Positions 38,376 to 48,558 are shown, counted from the stretch's first letter. The stretch is 64,000 nt of DNA from Bacteroidota bacterium (GCA_013298895.1 JAAFJM010000016.1:1-64000); one strand, 5' to 3'. A program made the numbers and translations. Notes: a model not told the origin generated them from the letters alone.

Positions 38376-40881
38376 TTTGTTTTTCTTTGGGTTTGTCGGT
38401 GGTTTTGGTATTATTTGGTGTAATTCCCACTTCTTTTTTTAGTATTTCAATTATGCTTTTACCTTCCACCTTGGCTTTTTCTTTTATGTTTTGTTTAACG
38501 GCCGTTTTGTTGTAAACAAACTTCAAATTATCTATTGGCCCACGCATATTTATAAATAAATTGATTCCTTTTTTCTTTTCGTCTTCCTCGCCAAATTCAT
38601 TGTCTTTAGCTTTCAGTTTTTTTCTCAATACTTCACTTAAATTTACCTTTAAATCGTAATCTATAAAGTTATCAAAGTTTTGACTGCCGCTCAGTGTTAT
38701 ATTCACTGCATTGTTTTCAATAAGCATTTTAGGAATGGTAATGGTTTGTTCCCTAATTTCAATGGTATTATTTAGTTCCGCAAACTTTAAATTTTGCAAA
38801 TCAGTTAAACTTACAAATTTACTTAAAGCTGCCAGTGGTTTATAGTTAATCAGCTCACCATTTAGCAATTGAATTTTTATTTGCGCATAAATTTTATCTG
38901 TTTTACAATTTAGTTTTTCATCCCAAATGCCTGCAAAATCAATAGTTCCATTATAAATTCCTTTTAAATTTTGAGCAGTAATATTGGTTTGTCCAAAATT
39001 ATTACATTGCTTAAAAGCCTCGGTTACATTTATGTTTTTTAGGTCAATTTTACTTTCTACAAAATAGTTACCTTGCTTGCTATTGAGCACTTTAGCTGCA
39101 AAATTTATACTGCCATTAAGGGCATTTAGTTTGGCTTGGTTAATAATAATTTGCGTAGGCAAAACCTGAATTTTGCACGATAAATTATTGGCTATAAAGT
39201 TATTGTATTTAAATTTATCAATGTTGGCGTTAATCAGCAAATCAATATTTTGGGGTAAGTTGTATTTACTTTCAGTAGTATTTATTTTTTTTGTTTCAGG
39301 CATAAAAATAACGTGTTCCATATCAACATAATTGCTGTTGTAGTTAATATTGGCCACCAAATTTTCGTTATCGCCAAATAAATAACCTAGGAAATTATTT
39401 AAGCTTCCACTGATTTTTACATCCGACTGATTGAGGTTTACATTGCATTTTTCTATGTCTAAATTGGCTCCATTTAAAGCAAAATTAGCTTCCAAATTAT
39501 CAATTTTTTTATCAAAATCTTTAATTTTTAAGTTGTTAACCAATAAACTAAATTTACCATAATTTCCTGCTTGTTTCCAAATATTGCTGGTGTTTTTATC
39601 TGCTAAATTGGCTTTTATTTTTGTGTCGAAACCAATATTACCTTTTATACTTTCAATGGCTTTTACCGGAAAAAGTTGAAACAAATTTTCTAAATTCATG
39701 GTTCCTGCCAATGCCAAATCAAGTTTTGGCGAAGCTAGGTTTTCGATGGTAATGTCTCCATTAATTTGGTCGTTTGCTAATTTGGCTTTTATGTTGTTAA
39801 GCACTAATAAACTGGTTGTTAGGTCTTGTTTTGCGCCATTGTTAAACTTACCTACCATTGAAATATTGTTCAATTCAATATTGAGTTTTTTGTTATGAAT
39901 ACTGCCATTACTCACCCCAAAATCAACCAATATTTTTGGATTACTTACTGGCGATATCAAACCATTTACTGTTCCTTTAAAAAATACATTTCCTTTGCTT
40001 TCATAAGCCAATACCTCGGCTGGAATTTTTATGGGTAACAAACTAAACAAAGAAGCAATGCTTATTTTTTTTGAATCAAAATCTAGTTGCACTTCGCTTC
40101 CTACTTGCTTTCCAGTAATTAGTCCGTTAAGCAGTAAATCAAGTTCGTTTACTTTTAGTTCAGCATTTTTAAATGCGTATGTTTTTTTATCGTTATTAAC
40201 AGCAATATTGGCTTTTAGCACCACACTTTTATCTTTTACAAAATTTACATTGCTGCTGGTAATGTGGTTTACAAATGCATCGGCATAAGCATTTAGTTTA
40301 AACTCTGTGTTTTTAAAACTTCCATCAAATTCCGCTTCATTTATTTGAGTTTTATACTGTTGGTTGCTTTGGAAATCGTTAAAATTAAAGTTAACACGTT
40401 TGAGCTTTACTTTTTCTAAATCAATTAAAAAGTTGGTGTTATTGCTTTCTTGCTCATTGCGGCCTTTTACTATATCTAGGTTCGATTTGCCATTTTCGTC
40501 TATTTTTAAATTAATGGTAGCACTATCAATGGTAATTATTTGGATATGGTAATTTTTGTTTAAAATATCTTTTATGTTAAAACCAAAATACAAGTGATTG
40601 GCCGTTAATATTTTTTCGGTTTTGGTTTGAAACGAAACACCAACCAAATCAAGGCTTACATTTGGAAAATTTTGAAAAATGGTAACATCGCTATTTTTAA
40701 CTTGCAGCTCAGCATTGAGGTTGTTGTTAATTTGTTCAATTACAAAATTGGTTAAAACACGTTTGTTGTTAAACAAATAGCCTATAAAAATGGCTGATGC
40801 AAATAGCAAAAACAAGGTGCTGGCAAGTATTATTTTAAAAAATGGTTTCACAGTATTTATATAAACGCAAATTTGCAGCAT
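38341..40881 (-). CDS. AsmA-family protein; GTG at 40851 is an alternative start
   Basis: N-terminal TM, VIEQINNNLNAELQVKNSDVTIFQNFPNVSLDLVGVSFQ typical of AsmA; C-terminal AsmA_2-like region. Confidence 0.88.
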   Translation of the reverse strand: MLQICVYINTVKPFFKIILASTLFLLFASAIFIGYLFNNKRVLTNFVIEQINNNLNAELQVKNSDVTIFQNFPNVSLDLVGVSFQTKTEKILTANHLYFGFNIKDILNKNYHIQIITIDSATINLKIDENGKSNLDIVKGRNEQESNNTNFLIDLEKVKLKRVNFNFNDFQSNQQYKTQINEAEFDGSFKNTEFKLNAYADAFVNHITSSNVNFVKDKSVVLKANIAVNNDKKTYAFKNAELKVNELDLLLNGLITGKQVGSEVQLDFDSKKISIASLFSLLPIKIPAEVLAYESKGNVFFKGTVNGLISPVSNPKILVDFGVSNGSIHNKKLNIELNNISMVGKFNNGAKQDLTTSLLVLNNIKAKLANDQINGDITIENLASPKLDLALAGTMNLENLFQLFPVKAIESIKGNIGFDTKIKANLADKNTSNIWKQAGNYGKFSLLVNNLKIKDFDKKIDNLEANFALNGANLDIEKCNVNLNQSDVKISGSLNNFLGYLFGDNENLVANINYNSNYVDMEHVIFMPETKKINTTESKYNLPQNIDLLINANIDKFKYNNFIANNLSCKIQVLPTQIIINQAKLNALNGSINFAAKVLNSKQGNYFVESKIDLKNINVTEAFKQCNNFGQTNITAQNLKGIYNGTIDFAGIWDEKLNCKTDKIYAQIKIQLLNGELINYKPLAALSKFVSLTDLQNLKFAELNNTIEIREQTITIPKMLIENNAVNITLSGSQNFDNFIDYDLKVNLSEVLRKKLKAKDNEFGEEDEKKKGINLFINMRGPIDNLKFVYNKTAVKQNIKEKAKVEGKSIIEILKKEVGITPNNTKTTDKPKEKQNDNDELEFEKD

Positions 40882-40993
40882 ATATTTTATATTGGAAATA
40901 CAGTAAAATGCACATTTATTTGAATGTGTACTTTATTTTATTGCGTAGATTATTAGGACTTAAGAAAAAAAATGAGCTATTTTTTTAAAAAGT

Positions 40994-41024
40994 TTTGCAT
41001 TTTTTAAATGTAAATCTATATTTG
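40994..41024 (+). promoter_or_regulatory. Promoter of tRNA-Val
   Basis: TTTG (40994-40997), N19, TATATTTG (41017-41024), 36 bp before the mature tRNA. Confidence 0.78.
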
Positions 41025-41059
41025 CACTCCCCAAAACAACTAAACAATTGTTTTATAAT

Positions 41060-41137
41060 GGAGGCATAGCTCAGCTGGTTCAGAGCATCTGCCTTACAAG
41101 CAGAGGGTCACAGGTTCGAATCCTGTTGCCTCCACCA
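41060..41137 (+). tRNA. tRNA-Val (anticodon TAC), CCA encoded
   Basis: Acceptor GGAGGCA/TGCCTCC, anticodon loop CTTACAA, T-loop GGTTCGAATCC, 3' ACCA. Confidence 0.97.
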
Positions 41138-41147
41138 ACCCAAAAAC

Positions 41148-41182
41148 AAAAGCCTAACATTAAAAAATGTTAGGCTTTTTTG
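41148..41182 (+). terminator. tRNA-Val terminator
   Basis: AAAAGCCTAACATT / AATGTTAGGCTTTTTT hairpin. Confidence 0.85.
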
Positions 41183-41223
41183 TTAATGACAATTTTCTTT
41201 TCAAGCAATAAATGTTTTTATTT

Positions 41224-41670
41224 TTATTTATTAGCCTTCTTAATATTTTGCCAATAAGCATTTCCATAACTGCAAAATATTTCAGACAGTGCTTTTATAT
41301 TTTTTAAAGCCACCAAACAAACTTCGTTTTTATGGTTTAAAGTAATGAAAGCATTGTTTTTATAAACAATAGGCAAACTGCCATTTGCATCATTAGCGTA
41401 TTTGGCAAAACTATCTGTTTGTTGCGCATCTAAAATTTTGCCATTGGGTAAGTTCATAAAATAAGCGTTTTGTTTATTAAGTGCTCTTGCCTCGGCTTCT
41501 TTTGTGCCAATTATTTCTCCTCTATAAATGGCTATTATTTCATTTTTATAAATATTTATAGCCGTAAATAAACCCAAACCAGCATTTTCAATTCCTGATG
41601 TTTTTATAAATAAATAATCAGCCTCTGGGGCTGAAATAATCTCGGGAAATGAATTGTTTTTTAAAAGCAT
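41224..41670 (-). CDS. SET domain protein (putative protein-lysine methyltransferase)
   Basis: GIENAGLGLFTAINIYKNEIIAIYRGEII, FAKYANDANGSLPIVYKNNAFITLNHKNEVCLVALKNIKALSEIFCSYGNAYW. Confidence 0.8.
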   Translation of the reverse strand: MLLKNNSFPEIISAPEADYLFIKTSGIENAGLGLFTAINIYKNEIIAIYRGEIIGTKEAEARALNKQNAYFMNLPNGKILDAQQTDSFAKYANDANGSLPIVYKNNAFITLNHKNEVCLVALKNIKALSEIFCSYGNAYWQNIKKANK

Positions 41671-41723
41671 GTAGTTAAATGGTCTGAATAATTGCTTGGT
41701 ATTTTAGGAAACAATAATGCACA

Positions 41724-41763
41724 AAAAAACCTTGCTAAAGCAATAAAGTTTAACAAGGTTTTT
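41724..41763. terminator. Bidirectional terminator-like hairpin
   Basis: AAAAACCTTG (41725-41734) / CAAGGTTTTT (41754-41763), downstream of the aldehyde dehydrogenase gene. Confidence 0.7.
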
Positions 41764-41774
41764 CAAATCAATCA

Positions 41775-41798
41775 TTCACTTCGGCTCCGCTCAGTGAA
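41775..41798. repeat. REP-like palindrome TTCACTTCGGCTCCGCTCAGTGAA
   Basis: TTCACT/AGTGAA arms around CGG-CT-CCG, intergenic and GC-richer than surroundings. Confidence 0.55.
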
Positions 41799-41805
41799 CA
41801 TTTAA

Positions 41806-43353
41806 CTAAAGGTCAAACTTAATACCTTGAGCTAATGGCAATTCCTTACCGTAGTTAATGGTATTGGTTTGCCTGCGCATGTATGCTTTCCAGCTATCGC
41901 TTCCACTTTCGCGGCCGCCACCTGTTTCTTTTTCGCCACCAAATGCACCGCCAATTTCAGCACCACTGGTTCCAATATTTACGTTTGCAATTCCGCAATC
42001 GCTGCCCCAATGTGCTAAAAATGCTTCTGCTTCTTGCAAATTATCGGTAAACACACTAGAGCTTAAACCTTGTTTAACGCCATTTTGCATATCGATAGCG
42101 TCATCAAAATCTGTGTATTTCATGATATACAGAATAGGCGCAAAAGTTTCGTGTTGTACTATTTTAAAGCTGTTTTTAGCTTCGCAAATAGTTGGTTTTA
42201 CATAACAACCACTTTCGTAACCTTCGCCTTGCATAACCTCAGCTCCACAAAGCACATTTCCACCTTCGGCTTTTACTTGCTCAATGGCATTTATGTAAGC
42301 ATTTACTGCATCTTTATCAATTAATGGTCCAACTAAGTTTCCAGTTAACGGATTTCCAATGGTTAATTGCTTGTAAGCATTCACTAATTTATCTTTTACT
42401 TTTTCGTAAATACTTTCGTGAATAATTAACCTGCGTGTGGTAGTACAACGTTGGCCTGCTGTTCCTACTGCACCAAAAACCACACCCACCATGGCTAAAT
42501 CTAAATTGGCATTTGGGGTTAAAATAATGGCATTGTTTCCACCTAATTCTAATAAAGCTTTTCCAAAACGTTGTGCTACAGTGGCACCAACTATGCGGCC
42601 CATGCGGGTAGAACCAGTTGCAGAAACCAAAGGAACTCGTTCATCTTTGCTCATTAATTCACCTACTTTATAATCGCCATTTACCAAACAGAAAATTCCT
42701 TCAGGTAAATTATTTTCCTTTAAAGTTTTAGCCATTAACAACTGACAAGCAATAGCTGAAAGTGGCGTTTTTTCTGATGGTTTCCATACACACACATCGC
42801 CACAAACTGCAGCTAACATACTATTCCAACTCCAAACGGCTACAGGGAAATTAAAAGCCGAAATGATTCCAACTATTCCAAGTGGATGGTATTGCTCGTA
42901 CATTCTGTGGTTTGGTCTTTCGCTGTGCATGGTTGAGCCCGTTAATTGACGACTTAAACCAACTGCAAAATCGCATATATCAATCATTTCTTGTACTTCA
43001 CCCAAACCTTCTTGCAAGCTTTTGCCCATTTCATAGCTTACCAATTGGCCTAAAGGTTGTTTATACTCGCGCAACAAATTTCCGTATTGACGCACAATTT
43101 CACCACGTTTTGGGGCTGGCATTTTACGCCAAGTTTTAAAAGCTTCTTCAGCAGTTTCAATTACTTTATTGTACTCAGCTTCGGTGGTAAATTTTACTTT
43201 ACCTATTAATTTTCCATCTACTGGCGAGTAAATTTCTTTTACTTCAGCGTTCGCATCAGCAAAATGATTTTGTCCTGTTGATGTTCCTTCATTTATTTCT
43301 TTTAAGTTTAACTCTTTTAAAAAATCAAGAGAAAAGGTTTGTGTTGCACTCAT
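41806..43353 (-). CDS. Aldehyde dehydrogenase, ALDH7-like (aminoadipate-semialdehyde dehydrogenase type)
   Basis: ELGGNNAIILTPNANLDLAMVGVVFGAVGTAGQRCTTTRRLIIHE, QHETFAPILYIMKY, NVNIGTSGAEIGGAFGGEKETGGGRESGSDSWKAYMRRQTNTINY. Confidence 0.93.
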   Translation of the reverse strand: MSATQTFSLDFLKELNLKEINEGTSTGQNHFADANAEVKEIYSPVDGKLIGKVKFTTEAEYNKVIETAEEAFKTWRKMPAPKRGEIVRQYGNLLREYKQPLGQLVSYEMGKSLQEGLGEVQEMIDICDFAVGLSRQLTGSTMHSERPNHRMYEQYHPLGIVGIISAFNFPVAVWSWNSMLAAVCGDVCVWKPSEKTPLSAIACQLLMAKTLKENNLPEGIFCLVNGDYKVGELMSKDERVPLVSATGSTRMGRIVGATVAQRFGKALLELGGNNAIILTPNANLDLAMVGVVFGAVGTAGQRCTTTRRLIIHESIYEKVKDKLVNAYKQLTIGNPLTGNLVGPLIDKDAVNAYINAIEQVKAEGGNVLCGAEVMQGEGYESGCYVKPTICEAKNSFKIVQHETFAPILYIMKYTDFDDAIDMQNGVKQGLSSSVFTDNLQEAEAFLAHWGSDCGIANVNIGTSGAEIGGAFGGEKETGGGRESGSDSWKAYMRRQTNTINYGKELPLAQGIKFDL

Positions 43354-43412
43354 TTTTATTAGTTCTTAGTTTATAGTTTGTTTGTTCTTAGTTATTTTGC
43401 TTCTATCAACTA

Positions 43413-43447
43413 GCCTATTGCCTATTGCCTATTGCCTATTGCCTATT
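43413..43447. repeat. Tandem heptamer repeat (GCCTATT)x5
   Basis: Five perfect consecutive copies of GCCTATT upstream of the aldehyde dehydrogenase start. Confidence 0.97.
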
Positions 43448-43489
43448 CAATATTTCGTTGCAAAGCTATTCATTTTATTACAAATAGGA

Positions 43490-46400
43490 TTATTTCATGG
43501 CATTTTTTGCCAATTTTATTGGGTTAATTGAATTTAAGTTTAAAATAAAACTTGCTCTTTCAAAAGGATGGTTTAAGTCTGTTCCACCCCATGCATCCGT
43601 CACATCTTGACTTGCAAATAATGGGAAATAAATTTCAAATACGTTCTTGGCCAGGCTTATATAAACACCTCCAACATAAGTTAGTTTAGTTTCGAATGAG
43701 TTTAGACCTGTTTGAGTTGCAAATTCAGATTTTTCCCAAAATACAGCATCAGAATAAAAACCAATTGGCAATTTAAAAGGAGCGGGAAGTGTTAAGTTTG
43801 CTGAAGTAAGCCAAGTATTGGTATTGCCAACGGCTACAAAATTTCTAAAACCTGCATCCCTATTTAGTACTTGGCGAGCCAAGAAAGTTTGTTGTGGTAA
43901 AACACCTGTGCGACCTTCAGCTCTTCCAAACATTGCCTCATCGTAAAAATAATCGTTATTACCTGTAGTTCCGCCTGCTTGAAACAAAGTTCTACCTTGG
44001 TTAAAGCCATTTGCATCAGTACTTTGCTCATTTATGAATGCACCTGCAAATAGGCGAATATTGGCTTTCTTTTTACTAGCATTGTATGAAATGCCTTGAT
44101 TTACTTCAAAGCTTAAACGGGTAAAGCTATAATTAGCAGTTCCAACTTGAAGATTGGTTTTAAAATAGGTTGGGTAAGTAGCTAAGTTATGTGCCATTTT
44201 GTATGTAATATCCATAGCCGACATACTTTGGTTGTTAAAGTTGCTTAAATAACCTTCGCTTGTTTTGTTTTCAAGCACGGTAACATGGCGTAAAATCAAT
44301 TTGTTTTCAAACAAACTTCTTGCATTGCTTTGCTTAAAATCAATTTCAATGTATGGTATTAATTTTTCATAGGTAGTTCCAGTAACAACGTCTCTTGAGG
44401 AAGAGTCTATTCCATTTATATCTTTTAAAATCAAACCGTTTTTGACCAATCCAACTGTTCCAAACCTTGAAGTATTAACACCAATTTTTATGTTTTTTAA
44501 AATAGTACTGCTTACATGAAAATTCCTTGCAATACTTAAATAACCGTTTAAATCGTTTGTGGTAAAACTATATAATGGGGTAAAGTTAAACTCTGTTTTT
44601 TGGTCAGGGAAAAAATCGTTATTGATGAATAGCCCTAGCATATTTCCATTGTATTTATTCCAAGCATAAAGAGGAATACAGAATATTTGGCGCTTATTGG
44701 GATTTTCTAATGCAGGTAAAAAACGAACACTCAAAGGTTTGTGCTGCGCATTATTTTTTCTGTATAATTCTATACTCGATTGGTTTTGGTCAATTTGAAT
44801 ATTGTTGGCCACACCATTATTATTTAAAAGCGAGGTAATATCAAAAGTTTTTGTACCTGTAAACCCTTCAATTTGTTTTGTTTTGATGGGTGTATTGTAT
44901 TGATTGGTTGATGATAAACTAAAAGGAACTTTAAATCCGCTTATATTTTTAACTTTAGCTTGGTTCTTTTTAACACTTACTATTCTATAATCCATTTTTT
45001 TTGTGGAGCCTAATACTTCATCAAAAAACCAACCTAAATTTTCGTTGGTAAAATTTTCGGCATGATTTCTAAAATCGTTTGGCAATGGGTGTTTAAATTT
45101 CCATTTTTCGTAATAAGCATGCATCATGGCATCAAACTTGTCATTACCTAAATAATTTTGCAGCATATAAAAACTCAAGGGGTTTTTGGCATAAATAATG
45201 GCGCCATAATTAAAATCGGTATAAGTGGTAGATGGTAAATTTCCGGCTTGGTCTTCATTTTTTCGAGCTGTTATTCCGTATAACAATCTTGCTTGACCAA
45301 AACCTTTTAAATCAACATTGAAAACATCTTTCAAAAAGTCTTTTTGTCCTGCCGTTTTAGCCCTTGTTTCATCCTCTTTTTCTTGCGTGCAACGGCTTTC
45401 ATAATAAGTGTTCAAACTTTCATCCATCCAAGGGTGTTCGCGTTCGTTGCTTCCTAAAATTCCATAAAACCAATTGTGGCCCACTTCATGAATAATGGTT
45501 GTTCTATCAATGCTGGCGCAATTAGTTATAGTTGGGTATTCCATTCCTCCTCCAGCTTCAAGCGGAGTAATAACTACTTGTGCTAAGTTATAAGGGTAAT
45601 TTCCAATATGGTCAGAGTAATATTTTACACCTTCGTTTATGTAATCAATACCATTGTTATTAATGCGTTTGGCAAATAACCAAGTGGCTATTTTTTTGCC
45701 ATTTTGTAGGGTTACTTCTCCTTTTTTTACATTAAATTCTTTACTAGCAAACCATGCAAAATCGTGAACTGAATCTTGTATATAACGAACAGTTTTAAAT
45801 TCAGAACTTGAAAGCGGTCTTTCTTCAAATTGTTTGGCTTCGCTTTCTGCCAATTTGTTTAAAAAGGTTTCCTCTTCTTTGTTTTGTAAATTACCTGTAG
45901 CTGCTAAAACATAGTTTTTAGGCAGAGTAATACTTACATCAAAGCTGCCAAATTCACTGTAAAACTCACCTTGATCTAAATAGGGGATAGGGTTCCATCC
46001 GTTCACATCATAAACTGCGGGTTTTGGAAACCATTGGGTAATACAATACAATTGTTTTTCGTGACCTAAGCGGCTATAAACTTTTGGTAACTGAACATAA
46101 AAAGGTGTAGTTATAGTTATTTTTTCTCCAGGCTTTAAAGGTTGGTTTAAAGTAAGTAAAGCTATGTCTATATCATTGGTTAAGTTCCATTTTACCGATG
46201 AATTATTTATCGTAAAATTCAAACTGTCAATACTTCCTTGATCTGCTGGCTTTGCAAAATAAAAATCTGTTTTACCATTTTCTAAATGTTGCTTGGCAAA
46301 TGCAGTATTTCTATTGGCATAAGCATTTGGCCACACATGCATATAAATTTGGTTCAACACATCAGGAGAATTATTGGTGTAAACCATACTAATTTGTCCA

Positions 46401-46576
46401 TTGAGTGCGTTTTTATTATCATCAAGCTTAACCGAAATGGTATAAGCCACATGCTGTTGCCAGTTAGATTGATTCAGTTTTTTGGGTGCACTTTGTGGCA
46501 TTAGTTGAACTGAAATTGGAAGTAAAAAAATAATTGAAAATAATTTTCTCATGAACGAAAGGTTTGTTTTAATCAA
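43490..46576 (-). CDS. M1-family metallopeptidase with long beta-rich C-terminal region
   Basis: GGGMEYPTITN and HEVGHNWFYGILGSNEREHPWMDESLNTYYE zinc motif; residues approx. 640-1028 beta-barrel-like. Confidence 0.9.
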   Translation of the reverse strand: MIKTNLSFMRKLFSIIFLLPISVQLMPQSAPKKLNQSNWQQHVAYTISVKLDDNKNALNGQISMVYTNNSPDVLNQIYMHVWPNAYANRNTAFAKQHLENGKTDFYFAKPADQGSIDSLNFTINNSSVKWNLTNDIDIALLTLNQPLKPGEKITITTPFYVQLPKVYSRLGHEKQLYCITQWFPKPAVYDVNGWNPIPYLDQGEFYSEFGSFDVSITLPKNYVLAATGNLQNKEEETFLNKLAESEAKQFEERPLSSSEFKTVRYIQDSVHDFAWFASKEFNVKKGEVTLQNGKKIATWLFAKRINNNGIDYINEGVKYYSDHIGNYPYNLAQVVITPLEAGGGMEYPTITNCASIDRTTIIHEVGHNWFYGILGSNEREHPWMDESLNTYYESRCTQEKEDETRAKTAGQKDFLKDVFNVDLKGFGQARLLYGITARKNEDQAGNLPSTTYTDFNYGAIIYAKNPLSFYMLQNYLGNDKFDAMMHAYYEKWKFKHPLPNDFRNHAENFTNENLGWFFDEVLGSTKKMDYRIVSVKKNQAKVKNISGFKVPFSLSSTNQYNTPIKTKQIEGFTGTKTFDITSLLNNNGVANNIQIDQNQSSIELYRKNNAQHKPLSVRFLPALENPNKRQIFCIPLYAWNKYNGNMLGLFINNDFFPDQKTEFNFTPLYSFTTNDLNGYLSIARNFHVSSTILKNIKIGVNTSRFGTVGLVKNGLILKDINGIDSSSRDVVTGTTYEKLIPYIEIDFKQSNARSLFENKLILRHVTVLENKTSEGYLSNFNNQSMSAMDITYKMAHNLATYPTYFKTNLQVGTANYSFTRLSFEVNQGISYNASKKKANIRLFAGAFINEQSTDANGFNQGRTLFQAGGTTGNNDYFYDEAMFGRAEGRTGVLPQQTFLARQVLNRDAGFRNFVAVGNTNTWLTSANLTLPAPFKLPIGFYSDAVFWEKSEFATQTGLNSFETKLTYVGGVYISLAKNVFEIYFPLFASQDVTDAWGGTDLNHPFERASFILNLNSINPIKLAKNAMK

Positions 46577-46661
46577 GTTTTCAAATATTTATAAAATATC
46601 TGACCTGAAAAAGACCATTTAAATAATTTATGAACTTATATTTGTAAAACAAATTTGAATT

Positions 46662-48071
46662 TTGCGTATGATGGATGGTGAAGACTTTTTAAGTGAAGAT
46701 GTGAGCAATGATGTACAACGTTACGAAAAAATGTTGCGCAACAAAACCACCGAATATTTTGATGCTGAAACTCTTGAAGGAATAATTGATTATTATATAC
46801 AAACCAATAAGTTAAAGAAAGCCTTTGCGGCTGTTACCTATGCTTTAAATTTATACCAATCGCATAGCGAGTTTTTATTACAAAAAGCCGAAGTTTATAT
46901 TTTAGGTGAACGATATGAAAGCGCTTTAGAAGAACTTGAAACAGTAGAAAATTTTGAGCCATTTAATACGGATTTGCATTTACTAAAAGGCGAAACATTA
47001 ATTAATCTTCGCCAGTTTAATGAGGCTGCTATTTGTTTTGAAAAAGCACTGCAATACACAGATGAACGTTTGGACATGCTTTTTGAAATTGCTTATGTTT
47101 ACGAAGATTGCGATATGTATGCCAAAGCGGTTGAATATTTTAAAATATTAATTAATGAGTTTCCCGAAATTGAACAATCGTATTACGAAATAGGGCATTG
47201 TTTCAACCAATTAGGTGATTATGAAAATGCCATATATTATTACAAACAATTAATAGATAACGAACCATATAGCACCACAGGCTGGTATAATTTGGGTATT
47301 ATTTATTATAAAACTGAAAGGTTTGAAGAAGCATTGGATGCTTATGAATTTTGCTTAGCAATTGATGAAGAATTTACTGCTGCTAAATTTAATAAAGCCA
47401 ATGTTTTGGTGGAGTTAGAGCGTTACGATGAAGCCATAGCTGAATACAAAAGTGCCATAGCCGAAGATGGTGCAGATGCCATTACTTATTGTAACTTGGG
47501 TGGCTGCTATGAGCGCATGAATAAAAACGAGGAAGCTAGAGCCAATTACAAAAAAGCTACCGATTTAAACCCAAATATTGCGGAGGCATGGTTTGGAATA
47601 GGTTTAACTTTTGAAAAAGAAAATAAAAACAAAGAAGCATTACCTTTTTATCAACGTGCATGTATGTTGGAGCAAGATAATGCCGAATATTTATTGGTTT
47701 TAGGCGAAACACAATACCGCTTAAATCAAATAGAAAATTGTGAAGAAACTTATGCTAAATTGGTAGAATTAGATGCTACCATGATGGAAGCTTGGTTAGA
47801 TTGGAGTTTTGTAAAATATACCCAAGGATTTACCAAAGAAGCCATTGAGATGATATTGGAAGCTGCAAAGACAAATTACGATTGCCATCAATATCATTAC
47901 CGTTTGGTTTGCTACTTGTATGAAAATGGGCAAATAGAAGAAGCTAAAAAACATTTAGAAATAGGCTTGCTTTTAAAGTTTGACGATTATTTTTTGATTT
48001 ACGAAATATTACCAAAATTACAGCAAGCTACTTCGCTTACCGAAATAATTGAAAGTTATAGAAACAGCTAA
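46662..48071 (+). CDS. TPR-repeat protein; ATG at 46668 is the more likely start
   Basis: Many TPR units (AWFGIGLTFEKENKNKEALPFYQRACMLEQDN etc.). Confidence 0.93.
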   Translation: MRMMDGEDFLSEDVSNDVQRYEKMLRNKTTEYFDAETLEGIIDYYIQTNKLKKAFAAVTYALNLYQSHSEFLLQKAEVYILGERYESALEELETVENFEPFNTDLHLLKGETLINLRQFNEAAICFEKALQYTDERLDMLFEIAYVYEDCDMYAKAVEYFKILINEFPEIEQSYYEIGHCFNQLGDYENAIYYYKQLIDNEPYSTTGWYNLGIIYYKTERFEEALDAYEFCLAIDEEFTAAKFNKANVLVELERYDEAIAEYKSAIAEDGADAITYCNLGGCYERMNKNEEARANYKKATDLNPNIAEAWFGIGLTFEKENKNKEALPFYQRACMLEQDNAEYLLVLGETQYRLNQIENCEETYAKLVELDATMMEAWLDWSFVKYTQGFTKEAIEMILEAAKTNYDCHQYHYRLVCYLYENGQIEEAKKHLEIGLLLKFDDYFLIYEILPKLQQATSLTEIIESYRNS

Positions 48072-48089
48072 TTAGTACCTATAAAATTT

Positions 48090-48542
48090 ATGGCTCAAAA
48101 AACAATACAAGATTGGTTTAACGAATATGGCGAGAGCCACCAAAACCCTACTAATAAATTAATTCATTGGATATGTGTGCCAAGTATATTTTTTAGCATT
48201 GTATGCTTATTTTCGTTGGTTCCTGTTGCGGGAGTGCTCAATTTAGCAGGGATATTAATGATATTTGCTACGGTATTTTATGCCCGATTATCGCCTAAGT
48301 TGGCTATTGGTTTATTGTTGTTTTACTTTGTTTGTTTTATGGGAGCCATTGCTTTGAGCCATTTGCCTATAGCACTTTGGAAAACAGCATTGGGCATTTT
48401 TTTATTGGCTTGGTTGGGCCAATTTTACGGACATCAAATAGAAGGCAAAAAACCTTCGTTTTTAAAAGACTTACAATTTTTACTGATTGGTCCTGCTTGG
48501 CTATTAGGCTTTGTTTATAAAAGGCTGGGAATAAAGTATTAG
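48090..48542 (+). CDS. DUF962/Mpo1-like membrane protein
   Basis: WFNEYGESHQNPTNKLIHWICVPSIFFSIVCL, QFYGHQIEGKKPSFLKDLQFLLIGPAWLLGF. Confidence 0.92.
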   Translation: MAQKTIQDWFNEYGESHQNPTNKLIHWICVPSIFFSIVCLFSLVPVAGVLNLAGILMIFATVFYARLSPKLAIGLLLFYFVCFMGAIALSHLPIALWKTALGIFLLAWLGQFYGHQIEGKKPSFLKDLQFLLIGPAWLLGFVYKRLGIKY

Positions 48543-48558
48543 CTATCAAACTTTATTT

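Noticed and set aside
41858-43139. Several + strand ORFs antisense to aldehyde dehydrogenase
   Set aside because: ALDH is unambiguous; antisense ORFs are unremarkable byproducts.
48332-48549. Small ORFs (62 and 60 aa) overlapping the DUF962 gene
   Set aside because: Alternative frames of a well-supported gene.
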